Program-made: the position numbers and the translations under genes
The notes under the pieces: model-generated
What the model was told of the DNA's origin: nothing
Seen by the model: the letters and a program-made list of their open reading frames with translations, nothing else
Databases searched by the model: none
NCBI RefSeq assembly: GCF_009796745.1
Contig: NZ_CP047024.1
Span: 4,588,001-4,652,000, forward strand
Length of the DNA: 64,000 bases
From: Paraglaciecola sp. L1A13
GTDB taxonomy: Bacteria; Pseudomonadota; Gammaproteobacteria; Enterobacterales; Alteromonadaceae
Direction of reading: 5' to 3'
In this document: one piece after another, positions 40,164 through 49,715 of the stretch
How the letters are laid out: each line of letters starts with the position of its first letter
Numbering within the stretch: the stretch's first letter is position 1

Positions 40164-40624
40164 ATGGCTAGCAGATTAAATACTCTTACTGTGAGTGATG
40201 AATTACCTCCAATTGCTAATGCTTTTAGTTATTTCTTAAAGAACTGCATTTTACAGCCTATAAGCTAGCAATTTGGCGATGAATTCAGCGAATTTAAAAA
40301 GCTGATTATCGCCGTCGCTTTGCGCCTAGAGTGAAATCAACCTTCGCCCTCAAACCAATTTATTTATTCGCAAGATCCGTTAAATATTGGGTAGCAGATC
40401 AATTAAACGCCATAATGCCCATCGTTTGGCAGATCAAATGTTCGCTAAAATTCGAGAAGTCGATAAAATGACCATGTGCTTAGACCCAGCTTAAACTTGT
40501 TGTCGACAGGTAATGAGAACGCAGATTGATTTACCTATTGCGAATAAAACAGCTCTTTCGAGATTTTATGGGAAAAAACCAATTGAGTTCTTTTCTGTAT
40601 TAGAAATTGAAAGGTATCGAGCAT
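40164..40624 (+). pseudogene. Degraded coding segment, family uncertain
   Basis: Reading from the ATG at 40164 gives protein-like sequence (MASRLNTLTVSDELPPIANA ... EFSEFKKLIIAVALRLE) broken by several in-frame stops; plausible stretches continue in other frames (HRLADQMFAKIREVDKMTM; then TQIDLPIANKTALSRFYG and KKPIEFFSVLEIERYRA). The end faintly recalls the YxxxxPxEFFAVLSE segment of MtfA-type peptidases, but no HExxH-like motif is seen. It fills the 0.7-kb gap before the next gene. I treat it as a relic of unknown origin. Confidence 0.35.
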
Positions 40625-40718
40625 GAATTAACCTGCATTTAACAGTATTTCAGCACTGAGCATGCTAAATTTCCTGATAAAGTAGCGACCACCATAACGC
40701 CCCCAGCGGAGATCAAGA

Positions 40719-41957
40719 TTGAAAAACAAAGGTTTCACCACCCGTTTAGTACACGCAGATAGAGTTATTAACAAACCGCAAAATGGCGCTGTGCATCAAG
40801 CAACAAATAATTCCGTATTATTTGCCTTCGACAACGCACAAGACCTTGTTGATGTATTTCAAGGCAAGGCCGCAGGTCATGTCTATTCTCGTTCATCATC
40901 GGCTTCCAGTGTATCGTTGCAAAATATCCTATGTGAATTAGAAGAAGGGATTGGCGCAGTCACTTTTTCAACTGGTATGGCAGCAATCAGCGCAACATTT
41001 TTAAGCTTATTACGTGCTGGTGACCATATCATTATGAGCCAGTTTCTATTCGGTAATACCAGTAGTTTAGCCAGTACGTTACAAGGGCTAGGCATTCAAA
41101 TTAGTTATGTAGACGTCACCGATGTGCAAAATGTTGCCAAGGCGATGACACCAGAAACCAAGCTGGTTTATGCAGAAACTATTGCTAACCCGGCGACGCA
41201 GGTGGCGGATTTAAGTGCGATAGGTCAGTTATGCGAAGAGAATAAAATGCTGTTTATCGTAGATAACACTATGACACCAGCCAATATTTTTTCACCAAAA
41301 AGTGTTAAAGCTTCACTTACTATAGCGTCCTTAACGAAGTACGTTTCTGGCCACGGTAATGTATTAGGTGGTGTAGTGATTGATACCGGCTTGTTCGATT
41401 GGCGTGTATTTGACAATATACTGCCAATTTACCGTTCCACTGATACCCAGCAATGGGGTCTAACCCAAATTAAAAAGCGCGGTTTACGCGATATGGGTGC
41501 CACATTGTCACCTGAAGCAGCTCACAGCATTTCAATTGGCTTAGAAACACTAGCCTTACGCGTCGAGCGAATTTGTCAAAATGCCTTACGTCTAGCAAGT
41601 TATCTCCATGGTCATGAGCATGTTCGGCATGTTTATTATCCTGGATTAGCAAATCATCCTCAGCATTATATCGCCCGTGAATTATTTGCAGGTTACGGCG
41701 GTATTGTAAGCATCGATTTAGTGGAGCATATCGATCCTCTCGCGTTCTTAAACGAACTTAATCTCGTGCTTTGTGCAACACACTTAGGTGATACACGAAC
41801 GTTAGGATTACCCGTAGCACAGACAATTTATTTTGAAAATACTGCGGCACAAAGGGCTGAGATGGGCATTAATGACAATATGCTACGTTTTTCTGTCGGT
41901 ATTGAGGATGTCGACGATATCGTGGCTGACTTTGAACAAGCCTTCGCCGCATTATAA
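40719..41957 (+). CDS. Cys/Met-metabolism PLP enzyme (O-succinylhomoserine sulfhydrylase / cystathionine synthase type)
   Basis: A 412-residue PLP-dependent trans-sulfuration enzyme. Family marks are FTTRLVHADR at the start, YSRSSSASSVSLQNILCELE (PLP-phosphate Tyr/Arg), TFSTGMAAISATFL, IVDNTMTPAN and the PLP lysine in SLTKYVSGHGNVLGG, then LRFSVGIEDVDDIV. It could be MetZ, MetB or a methionine gamma-lyase; MetZ-like is most common in this lineage. The start is TTG, with GGAG seven bases before it. It stands alone beside a degraded segment. Confidence 0.9.
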   Translation: MKNKGFTTRLVHADRVINKPQNGAVHQATNNSVLFAFDNAQDLVDVFQGKAAGHVYSRSSSASSVSLQNILCELEEGIGAVTFSTGMAAISATFLSLLRAGDHIIMSQFLFGNTSSLASTLQGLGIQISYVDVTDVQNVAKAMTPETKLVYAETIANPATQVADLSAIGQLCEENKMLFIVDNTMTPANIFSPKSVKASLTIASLTKYVSGHGNVLGGVVIDTGLFDWRVFDNILPIYRSTDTQQWGLTQIKKRGLRDMGATLSPEAAHSISIGLETLALRVERICQNALRLASYLHGHEHVRHVYYPGLANHPQHYIARELFAGYGGIVSIDLVEHIDPLAFLNELNLVLCATHLGDTRTLGLPVAQTIYFENTAAQRAEMGINDNMLRFSVGIEDVDDIVADFEQAFAAL

Positions 41958-42011
41958 TGATGCGGCTTGTCTAATTTAGCAAATTGACGAGAAACGACGC
42001 TCGTCCATTTG

Positions 42012-42404
42012 TTAATTTATGCTGAAACTGGTCGTAATCTTTACTGTCCCTTCAAGCATTAACATGACCGAGCAATATTTTTCGGCTGAAAGCTGCACTG
42101 CACGCTGAATATGCTTCTCGTTTAAAGTTTCTCCGCTGAGTACATAATGCGCATGGATCTGCGTAAACACCCGTGGTGCTTCGTCGGCACGCTGGGCATC
42201 AAGTTGGCATTCACAAGCCGTTATGGCTTGTCGTGATTTTTTAAGAATTTCTACCACATCAATTGAAGAGCACGCCCCAACAGCCAACAAAACCGCTTCC
42301 ATAGGAGTTGCTTGACTGCCATTACCGTCCATTTCAATACGCTTACCGGTGTCTGTTTCACCTATAAACTTCATATCAGTTTGCCAGCTAACTGTCGCTT
42401 TCAT
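42012..42404 (-). CDS. OsmC family protein (YhfA-like)
   Basis: A 130-residue member of the OsmC/Ohr superfamily of thiol peroxidase-like proteins. It has the YhfA-type pattern: FIGETDTGKRIEMDG, TPMEAVLLAVGACSSIDVVEILKK (with a Cys in the first helix) and a second Cys in the AEKYCSVMLML segment near the C-terminus. The YhfA group lacks a proven substrate. Single gene, same strand as the CvfB-like gene upstream, 27 bp apart. Confidence 0.88.
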   Translation of the reverse strand: MKATVSWQTDMKFIGETDTGKRIEMDGNGSQATPMEAVLLAVGACSSIDVVEILKKSRQAITACECQLDAQRADEAPRVFTQIHAHYVLSGETLNEKHIQRAVQLSAEKYCSVMLMLEGTVKITTSFSIN

Positions 42405-42431
42405 TCATTCCACTCCGCACCAAATAATATT

Positions 42432-43274
42432 TTAAACGTCTTGTTTAATTAAGGTTATCTTGCTTTTATCTAGCAAAATACGTTTTTGCTTATATAAAGC
42501 ACCGAGTGTTCTTTTATAAACATTTTTGCTGACATTGAAACGCTTGGATATTTCTTGAGCTGAACTTTTGTCCGTTAGTGTAGATATGCCCCCATGGGCT
42601 TCTAAATCGTCGATAATTTGCTCAGCTAAATCTTTGCGGGCGTTGTCATCATGAAACTGAAAACACAAGTCGATTTTGTTGTCTTCACGCACTCGCTTAA
42701 TGAATCCGGTGGTCTTCTCACCTATACGCAAGGGTTTGAATACTTCATCTTTAAAAAGCAGTCCTAAATGGGTGCCATTTATGACTGCTTTATAACCCAT
42801 ATCACTGAGCCCACAAATAAGTAACTCAACTTCTTGCTTAGGCACAAAGTTCTCGCCTTCTTCAAACAGAAAATCTCGTAGTCGAGTCGAGGCTGCGACT
42901 TTTCCGGTTTCATCATCGAAATAGATAAAAACAACGTAAGACACGCCTTCCGCCATTGGAAAATCTTGCTCACTATAGGGTACGAGCAAATCTTTATCGA
43001 TGCCCCATTCAACAAAGGCTCCGACATTATTAACGCTTACGACTTTCAAAAATGCACACTCATCCACTTCTGCTAGAGGTATTTGAGTCGTTGCCGCTAA
43101 TCTGCCATCACTGTCGTGATACACAAATACTCGACACGTGTCGCCAATCTTGCAGGCTTCATCGGCAAATTTAGTGGGTAAAAGCACCTCTTTGTCGTCT
43201 CCGCCATCGAGGTAAAACCCGAAAGGAACCTGCTTAATTACATTTAATGAGTTGAACTTACCTATTTGCAGCAT
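42432..43274 (-). CDS. CvfB-like S1 RNA-binding protein
   Basis: A 280-residue cytoplasmic protein built of S1-type OB folds: KQVPFGFYLDGGDDKEVLLP, then VNNVGAFVEWGIDKDLLVP, and a later MGYKAVINGTHLGLLFKDEVF with FIKRVREDNKIDL, ending in a winged-helix part (ALYKQKRILLDKSKITLIKQ). This is the CvfB/YitL arrangement, whose members bind RNA and affect virulence or translation in Gram-positives. The ligand is unknown. It may be co-transcribed with the OsmC gene downstream. Confidence 0.88.
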   Translation of the reverse strand: MLQIGKFNSLNVIKQVPFGFYLDGGDDKEVLLPTKFADEACKIGDTCRVFVYHDSDGRLAATTQIPLAEVDECAFLKVVSVNNVGAFVEWGIDKDLLVPYSEQDFPMAEGVSYVVFIYFDDETGKVAASTRLRDFLFEEGENFVPKQEVELLICGLSDMGYKAVINGTHLGLLFKDEVFKPLRIGEKTTGFIKRVREDNKIDLCFQFHDDNARKDLAEQIIDDLEAHGGISTLTDKSSAQEISKRFNVSKNVYKRTLGALYKQKRILLDKSKITLIKQDV

Positions 43275-43446
43275 AAAACCTGTCTGTATTGAGGAATAAA
43301 AGCGAACCTTATTGTACCTGATAACATAGATGTAGACGGTAAAAATTCAAATTTGCTAACAAAGAAGCTTAATTCGACGTCAAAATTCGTGGCATAATCC
43401 GCAACCAGTCGACCTTCTTCTAATGCTATTTTTTTGAGTCCTTACT

Positions 43447-44304
43447 ATGAGCATCGTATTTTTAAATGGGGATTACCTACCCCAAGAACAAGCAAAAATT
43501 TCTCCTATGGACCGTGGTTTTTTATTTGGTGATGGAATTTACGAAGTTATCCCAACTTATCTAGGCAAAACGGTTGGTTTCACAGCTCATATAGAACGAA
43601 TGCAGGGCGGCCTAGCTTCTATCGGTATTGAACTTGACTACAGCCATGACGATTGGCAGGCGATTATCGACAACTTATTAAATAAAAATGATGCAGGTAA
43701 CCGTGGGATCTATCTACACGTTAGTCGGGGCACCGATAGCAAAAGAGCACATGCTTATCCAACCGGCGTCACCCCGACCGTATTTGCTTTCTCCTTCGAA
43801 ATTCCACCGGCGCCAACGCCTGACAAATCGAAAGTTAAGCCATTTAATGTAACCAGCAGCGAAGATCTGCGCTGGAAGCGTTGCAACATCAAATCAACGT
43901 CACTCCTTGGCAATGTAATGCATTATCAGCAAAGCCAAGATTTAGGTATGCAAGAAACTATTCTGTTTAATCAGCAGCAGCAACTGACTGAAGCGAGTTC
44001 GTGTAACGTATTTTTGGTGAAAGACAATGTAATTGCTACGCCTGCATTAGATAACCAGCTTTTACCCGGCGTAACGCGAAAAATATTATTAGCAATTCTG
44101 CGCGAGTACAGCTCATACGCAATTGAAGAACGCGTTATCAGCATGGAAGAAGTGAAAAACGCCGATGAACTCTGGCTGACCAGTTCCAGTAAAGAGGTTG
44201 CTCCGATCATCACCTTAGATGGGGTGCCAGTTGGTAATGGAACAGTCGGCGATGTCTGGCAACAAGCCCAGGCACTATTTAGTCAATACAAATACCAATA
44301 TTAG
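43447..44304 (+). CDS. dat: D-amino-acid transaminase
   Basis: A PLP fold-type IV transaminase of 285 residues that moves amino groups between D-alanine and D-glutamate. Motifs include SPMDRGFLFGDGIYEV, the Arg-rich IYLHVSRGTDSKR, the PLP lysine in RCNIKSTSLLGNV, and TEASSCNVFLVKDNVI. The length matches Dat of Bacillus (about 283). It sits 9 bp before alr, so the pair makes D-Ala and probably D-Glu for peptidoglycan. Branched-chain transaminase IlvE is the near alternative, but it is longer. Confidence 0.9.
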   Translation: MSIVFLNGDYLPQEQAKISPMDRGFLFGDGIYEVIPTYLGKTVGFTAHIERMQGGLASIGIELDYSHDDWQAIIDNLLNKNDAGNRGIYLHVSRGTDSKRAHAYPTGVTPTVFAFSFEIPPAPTPDKSKVKPFNVTSSEDLRWKRCNIKSTSLLGNVMHYQQSQDLGMQETILFNQQQQLTEASSCNVFLVKDNVIATPALDNQLLPGVTRKILLAILREYSSYAIEERVISMEEVKNADELWLTSSSKEVAPIITLDGVPVGNGTVGDVWQQAQALFSQYKYQY

Positions 44305-44313
44305 ACACAGACA

Positions 44314-45426
44314 ATGTCACGACCCATTTCGATTACTATTGATCTCGACGCTATTCGTCAGAACTTCGATTACGCCCACGCTATAGGGAATAAATCTGCT
44401 GGTAATAACAGCCAGACGATGGCTGTTATTAAAGCAGATGCATATGGACACGGTGCGGTTGCGACTGCCCGGGCGTTAGCAAATAAAACCACCTTACTAG
44501 CAGTATCGAGTATTGAAGAAGCGGTTCTTTTGCGTCAAAACCATATTCGCAGCCCCATCCTTCTGCTCGAAGGCTGCTTCTGTAAGAGTGAATTGAGCGT
44601 AGTAGACGATTTAGGATTACAAATTGTGATCCATAACCAAGAACAAATTAACGATTTACTTGCTGCAGAGTTGTCTAAACCAATCAGTGTGTGGTTAAAG
44701 TTAGACTCAGGCATGCACCGATTAGGTGTACCTTTGATAGACAGCTTAAACATCTACCAAAGACTATCAAACAGTCAAAATGTATCTTCTATTGTCTTAA
44801 TGACACATTTTGCGACCTCTGATATACCCGACCATCCGTTAGTTAGTCAGCAACTTGACAGCTTTAAAACAGCAGCCAACGCAATATCGCAAAGCAACGC
44901 TCCGATACCCAACAGTTTGGCAAACTCTGCTGCATTGATGGCTATACCGGAAAGTCACGGTACCTGGAATCGCCCCGGCATCATGCTCTATGGTATCAGT
45001 CCTTTTGATCAACAAAACACATTGGCATTGCCACTTATCCCTGCAATGCAATTTTGCTCAAAGGTCATAGCGATAAGAAAAGTGAATACTGGAGATCCCG
45101 TGGGCTACGGTGCGTCTTGGATTGCAAAAAAAACCAGCATTATCGCTACCGTTGCCGCTGGTTATGGAGATGGCTACCCACGCACTGCGAAGTCGGGTAC
45201 CCCTGTTTTGATCAACGGCAGAATTGCTCCGTTAGCGGGCCGCGTGTCCATGGATATGCTATGCGTAGATGTCACCCACCTAGGCGATGTGAACGTTGGG
45301 GCCGAAGTCGAATTGTGGGGGAAACAATTATTAGTTAATGAGGTTGCCCAATGGTCAGATACGTTAGGTTATGAGTTAGTAACCCGCATGCCAACGCGCG
45401 CCAAACGAATTTTCATTAACCAATAA
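44314..45426 (+). CDS. alr: Alanine racemase
   Basis: PLP enzyme interconverting L- and D-alanine for peptidoglycan. The 370-residue product has the PLP lysine in AVIKADAYGHGAV, KLDSGMHRLGV, RPGIMLYGISPF and the catalytic tyrosine region VGYGASWIAKKTSIIATVAAGYGDGY, then GRVSMDMLCVDVT. Length is normal. It is the second gene of the dat-alr unit and convergent with cmoB. Confidence 0.96.
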   Translation: MSRPISITIDLDAIRQNFDYAHAIGNKSAGNNSQTMAVIKADAYGHGAVATARALANKTTLLAVSSIEEAVLLRQNHIRSPILLLEGCFCKSELSVVDDLGLQIVIHNQEQINDLLAAELSKPISVWLKLDSGMHRLGVPLIDSLNIYQRLSNSQNVSSIVLMTHFATSDIPDHPLVSQQLDSFKTAANAISQSNAPIPNSLANSAALMAIPESHGTWNRPGIMLYGISPFDQQNTLALPLIPAMQFCSKVIAIRKVNTGDPVGYGASWIAKKTSIIATVAAGYGDGYPRTAKSGTPVLINGRIAPLAGRVSMDMLCVDVTHLGDVNVGAEVELWGKQLLVNEVAQWSDTLGYELVTRMPTRAKRIFINQ

Positions 45427-45434
45427 GGTAATTT

Positions 45435-46406
45435 TTAGCGTTCAGCTATTACCACTGCTCTTAGCGGAGCAGGATAACCTTCAATCGTTTTGGTATGATC
45501 GTGGGGATCAAGAAAGTCAACCAACGACTGGCTGTCCATCCATTGCGTTGCTCGCTGTTCATCAAGTGTAGTACTGGCTACATCGACTACCCGAACGTTT
45601 TTGAAACCCAGTCGTCGCATCCACAGACATAACGCATCAGTACTAGGTAGAAACCAAACGTTGCGCATTTGCGCATAGCGCTCACCGGCCATTAATACTG
45701 TATTTTCATCCCCTGCAACCACCAAGGTTTCAAGCACAAGTTCACCTCCAGGGCGTAACTGATTCTTAAGTTGCTGTAAAAAATCTAATGGGCTCTTACG
45801 ATGATAAAATACCCCCATAGAAAATACCGTATCAAACGCGTTTTTCTCAGGTAGTTGCTCTACGCCAACCGGTAATAAATGAATACGGGGGTCTGGGTTA
45901 AAATGTTTCATTGCTTGAAATTGCATTAAAAATAACTGTGAAGGATCCGCCCCCACTACCATTTTCGCGTTTTCGCCCAACATACGCCACATGTGGTATC
46001 CACTGCCACACCCTACATCAAGCACATATCGATTTTCTAAGGATTGTATATGAGGCTGCACCCGCTGCCATTTCCAATCAGATCGCCACTCGGTATCAAC
46101 ATGTATACCATGCACGTAAAATGGACCTTTACGCCACGGCATGAACTGTTTGAGTAAACCAACAATTTGTTTTTGGGTGTAGTCATTTATATCTTCAGCA
46201 AGCCCAAATTCCACTTTATCTTTTAGCTGGACCTCACTAGGGGCAGTTTGCGGCAACTTGCTAAGTAACTTCACCCACTTATTGAAATCACCGTGTAACT
46301 GCTCTTTATGCCAAATCGATATTTGTCTGGGCAACAATTCAAGCCAAGGACTCAAGGGCGAATCGGCGATTTCTTTATAAAACTGATTAAACCAGGTTAC
46401 TGACAT
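45435..46406 (-). CDS. cmoB: tRNA U34 carboxymethyltransferase CmoB
   Basis: Uses carboxy-S-adenosylmethionine to turn 5-hydroxyuridine at wobble position 34 into 5-oxyacetyluridine. The 323-residue product equals the E. coli length. It opens [19 protein letters not shown], has [20 protein letters not shown] and the SAM-fold motif [15 protein letters not shown], and [15 protein letters not shown]. It follows cmoA, the enzyme that makes its cofactor, by 34 bp. Confidence 0.97.
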   Translation of the reverse strand: MSVTWFNQFYKEIADSPLSPWLELLPRQISIWHKEQLHGDFNKWVKLLSKLPQTAPSEVQLKDKVEFGLAEDINDYTQKQIVGLLKQFMPWRKGPFYVHGIHVDTEWRSDWKWQRVQPHIQSLENRYVLDVGCGSGYHMWRMLGENAKMVVGADPSQLFLMQFQAMKHFNPDPRIHLLPVGVEQLPEKNAFDTVFSMGVFYHRKSPLDFLQQLKNQLRPGGELVLETLVVAGDENTVLMAGERYAQMRNVWFLPSTDALCLWMRRLGFKNVRVVDVASTTLDEQRATQWMDSQSLVDFLDPHDHTKTIEGYPAPLRAVVIAER

Positions 46407-46440
46407 GAAATAGGCCCTACTGAATAGAGTGATGAAAAGA

Positions 46441-47172
46441 CTAGTTTTTAATCGCGACTAAAGAAGCAAAATTAAAACACTGAAACCACAAGATAACGTC
46501 ATCAAAGCCGGCATTGGTTAAACGCGTTTTATGTGCTTCAAACGTTTCAGCACGTAACACGTTCTCTAGCGACTCGCGTTTTTGGCTTATCTCAAGTTCG
46601 CTATAGCCATTACGCCGCTTAAACTCATGGTGTAAATCGACTAGTAGCTCGTTGCCTTGCTCCGAATCATGGCGAAGTTTTTCTGACAGAATGAAAATGC
46701 CACCGGGCGCCAGACCGTTATATATAGACTTAATGATTTTGTCGCGCTTTGCTGGCTCAATAAATTGAAGTGTAAAATTCATCACCACACTTGATGCGCG
46801 CTGAATGTGCACGTTTTGTAAGTCATCACAAATCACCTCTATGGGTGTATTAGCTTTGTATGCCTGAACATGCCGTTTACAGCGTTGGACCATTGCTTCA
46901 GAATTGTCTACCGCAATAATATTACAGGATTTAGCCTCCACATAACGCGCAGCAGCAAGGCTCACCGCCCCTAAAGAACAGCCTAAATCGTAGATATTGG
47001 AATGCTCAGTAGCATAGCGCCCCGCTAGCTGACCAATAGCATCAACAATGGTGCTATACCCAGGAACTGAGCGCTGAATCATATCCGGAAAAACTTCTGC
47101 TACTGAATCATCAAAGCGAAATCCACTGACCTGCTGAGGCTGTGAATAAATGGCGTCTTTGCCTGTTTGCAT
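46441..47172 (-). CDS. cmoA: Carboxy-SAM synthase CmoA
   Basis: Makes carboxy-S-adenosylmethionine from SAM and prephenate for tRNA wobble modification. The frame is open to 47253, but the ATG at 47172 is chosen because the protein then begins as in E. coli and is 243 residues (E. coli 247). Motifs are [38 protein letters not shown] and [16 protein letters not shown]. It forms the cmoA-cmoB unit. Confidence 0.96.
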   Translation of the reverse strand: MQTGKDAIYSQPQQVSGFRFDDSVAEVFPDMIQRSVPGYSTIVDAIGQLAGRYATEHSNIYDLGCSLGAVSLAAARYVEAKSCNIIAVDNSEAMVQRCKRHVQAYKANTPIEVICDDLQNVHIQRASSVVMNFTLQFIEPAKRDKIIKSIYNGLAPGGIFILSEKLRHDSEQGNELLVDLHHEFKRRNGYSELEISQKRESLENVLRAETFEAHKTRLTNAGFDDVILWFQCFNFASLVAIKN

Positions 47173-47447
47173 GTCATTAATAACTTCTAGGAAAAAAATT
47201 GGCTCAATTCTACCCGCCTGACATCGACCAAGCAATTGCGTTGACCGATTCAACTGCCTTAACCACTGAATAACCTGTCATAAGTCATGGGATAAGCGAA
47301 TTGAGTGGCGTATTAGTTACATCGAACTAAAGCCTTCTGGTAGTATGTGTTACATAAATCGGAGGGAGAACAATTATCCCTTCATTATTTACGACTAAAG
47401 TATTAATCTTATATCTTAATATTGAATCTTTTATTGAAGGCATATAA

Positions 47448-48086
47448 ATGGCAAAATTTTTAATCGCAGATGATCATCCGCTTTTTCGTGAAGCTTTAGT
47501 GGGTGCGTTAAGTCCGCTATTCGAAGAAGTTGAGATTTTGCAATCCGATTCCCTCGACTCCACGCTAAATATGCTTCAAGAGAATAATGATATTGATTTA
47601 ATTTTACTCGACCTGCATATGCCAGGTTGTGAAAATTTTTATGGTCTTATTCGTGTTACACAGGATTTCCCGCAAATACCTGTTGCGGTGGTATCGGCGA
47701 GTGATTCGATTGAAGTAGTTTCTAATGTTATGAGCTTTGGTGCGAAAGGGTTTATCGCTAAGTCCACTCCCACTTTACTTATTGCTGACGCGCTAAAAAC
47801 CATTATGAATGGCGAAACGTGGTTAACGGATGAACTAAGAGCTCAAATTGCTGACATAGACGATGAGGGAGTGAATTTAGCACAAAGGATTGCTGAACTA
47901 ACACCAAAGCAATTCCAAGTGTTGAAATTGATTCATGATGGCTTATTAAATAAACAGATAGCCCATGAACTAAATGTCACCGAAGCAACCATTAAAGCCC
48001 ATATAAGTGCTGTTTTTAGAAAATTAGAAGTAAATACCCGAACTCAAGCGGTGTTGTTACTAAAGAAATTAAATTTAGAAGATTGA
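47448..48086 (+). CDS. LuxR/NarL-type response regulator
   Basis: A 212-residue response regulator with an N-terminal receiver domain (ADDHPLFREALVGAL; phosphorylated Asp in LILLDLHMPG; Lys in GFIAKSTP) and a C-terminal NarL-type HTH (LTPKQFQVLKLIHDGLLNKQ, then LNVTEATIKAHISAVFRKL). No histidine kinase gene is adjacent, so its partner is elsewhere. The 276-bp upstream gap to cmoA is AT-rich and likely holds its promoter. Target genes unknown. Confidence 0.92.
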   Translation: MAKFLIADDHPLFREALVGALSPLFEEVEILQSDSLDSTLNMLQENNDIDLILLDLHMPGCENFYGLIRVTQDFPQIPVAVVSASDSIEVVSNVMSFGAKGFIAKSTPTLLIADALKTIMNGETWLTDELRAQIADIDDEGVNLAQRIAELTPKQFQVLKLIHDGLLNKQIAHELNVTEATIKAHISAVFRKLEVNTRTQAVLLLKKLNLED

Positions 48087-48097
48087 TTTAACCAATC

Positions 48098-48130
48098 CGT
48101 TAGGTACATTGATTGTCAATGTACCTAACG
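48098..48130. terminator. Perfect 15-bp inverted repeat between convergent genes
   Basis: CGTTAGGTACATTGA pairs without mismatch with TCAATGTACCTAACG across a three-base loop. It lies between the ends of the response-regulator gene and the DUF5610 gene. There is no T run, so it may act as an mRNA 3'-end stabiliser or a two-way terminator. Confidence 0.6.
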
Positions 48131-48136
48131 TGTCTC

Positions 48137-49567
48137 TTATTCGCTCATACTGCCTTCAGAAAAATTGAGTGGTAAGCCATTTAATAATTTCTGATTAAAA
48201 GAATGGAAACGCTGGATAGCAGAGATTAAATCAGGAGTATGTACATCCCCCATTTGATTTATCAATCCGTTGATTAAATCATCGTATTGCTCCCCACTTT
48301 CAAGCTTTTGTCTAGACTCCTCAAATACATCAAGCATCTTATCCAAATAATGAGCGACAGGTTTTACTGTTTTATTTGGGTCACCTCTAGGATCGTCTTC
48401 GCTAAAATGTGAGACCGACTCATAGGCCTGAATAGATTGTGTTTGCTCCTGCCTTGTTAATTGCAATGCAAAACCGGTCAATTCTTTCTCGTCATAACCT
48501 AATTTAAGCGCTTGATTAAACGCTGACTCAATATCACCATGAAAAAATTCGTCTGCCAAATCACTAGCATCAGAGACTAACGAGCCAATAGCTTTTAATT
48601 CATCTTCGTCCAAATTACCCTCAACAGTAAACGACAGAGCGCTGCTGTTAAAATGCTCATAGCGTGTAACAGACGATACCTTTGTGCTCGCAACACTTTC
48701 ACCTTGAATGACATTATCCGGCGATAATGTTGACTCTGTAGATTCAACATCACTTGAAACACTCTCTTCGCTAGCGCTATTTACTGATGACGTTTGAGGA
48801 GCACTTGTAGCACCCACTGTTGGTGGCTCAACAGGTTGTTTAAAAACCTGCTGATTATCTTTTTCAATCAGTGATTTTTGATTTAATTCAAAACCTTTTA
48901 AGTCTTCGAAGCGAATATTGACTTCATCACCGTCTAAAGTACGAATGCTTAATTCACCTGTATCACGGCGCTGATAGCTCACTTGGTTCTCCAAGGCAAC
49001 TTTTGAAGCTGCGGAATTGCTTACTTCCTCAGCGTTACCAAATATCGATTCGCGTAATTTCTGCAACCCTGTATCAATCAATTCTTGGCTACGACTAATA
49101 CCCTCGCTAATATCGTCATTCATGACGCCAGCAAGGTCTTTTTTAGCCATGCCAATACCTTTAAGTACACCTGAGCTAGCTTGATTAAACAGTGATTCTA
49201 GTGCTTTATCGTCTGCGCCCTTACCTTGTGCATTTTTGATCGCCCCGCCAACAAAATTCAATACGTTACGGGCAACCTCTTCAAAGTTGAACAAACTTTC
49301 ATTGTCGCTTTCTTGCTCAGCTTCCTGGGGTACTCGCAACTCTGGTTTAATGAGTCCCAATGACACACTGTGATTCAATGCATTGGTCAAGACCTGTGCA
49401 CCGAAAAGACTTTTAGATGCTGATGCACCACTTAGAGACGCTTTATCATCATTTAATGCGCTCGCTTGTTCTAGCCCGCTATCACGCAGCCGATTTTGCA
49501 GGCTGTTAGCTTCGCCTAAATGTGCTGGCTTTTCACGCATGAAAGCCTTTATCTCGTTAATATTCAT
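48137..49567 (-). CDS. DUF5610-containing protein
   Basis: A 476-residue protein with no signal peptide. The N-terminal third (about 75-190: FNFEEVARNVLNFVGGAIKN, LFNQASSGVLKGIGMAKKDL, ISRSQELIDTGLQKLRE) fits the DUF5610 domain found in Alteromonadales and relatives. The middle is Ser/Thr/Val-rich and disordered (about 245-305); the C-terminal part is acidic and helical. Family function is unknown. A GAGG lies before the ATG. It is divergent from trmA. Confidence 0.8.
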   Translation of the reverse strand: MNINEIKAFMREKPAHLGEANSLQNRLRDSGLEQASALNDDKASLSGASASKSLFGAQVLTNALNHSVSLGLIKPELRVPQEAEQESDNESLFNFEEVARNVLNFVGGAIKNAQGKGADDKALESLFNQASSGVLKGIGMAKKDLAGVMNDDISEGISRSQELIDTGLQKLRESIFGNAEEVSNSAASKVALENQVSYQRRDTGELSIRTLDGDEVNIRFEDLKGFELNQKSLIEKDNQQVFKQPVEPPTVGATSAPQTSSVNSASEESVSSDVESTESTLSPDNVIQGESVASTKVSSVTRYEHFNSSALSFTVEGNLDEDELKAIGSLVSDASDLADEFFHGDIESAFNQALKLGYDEKELTGFALQLTRQEQTQSIQAYESVSHFSEDDPRGDPNKTVKPVAHYLDKMLDVFEESRQKLESGEQYDDLINGLINQMGDVHTPDLISAIQRFHSFNQKLLNGLPLNFSEGSMSE

Positions 49568-49715
49568 TTCAGCTACCTCACTTTCCTCTATTAGGGTATC
49601 GGCCGCATAGTGTCGAAATTTAGTACAATTCTTTAGAAGTAAAAACTAATATTGCACAAGCGCTGAAAACACTTACAATCCCGCGCTCGATAAATTGATC
49701 AACTGGAGAATTGCC

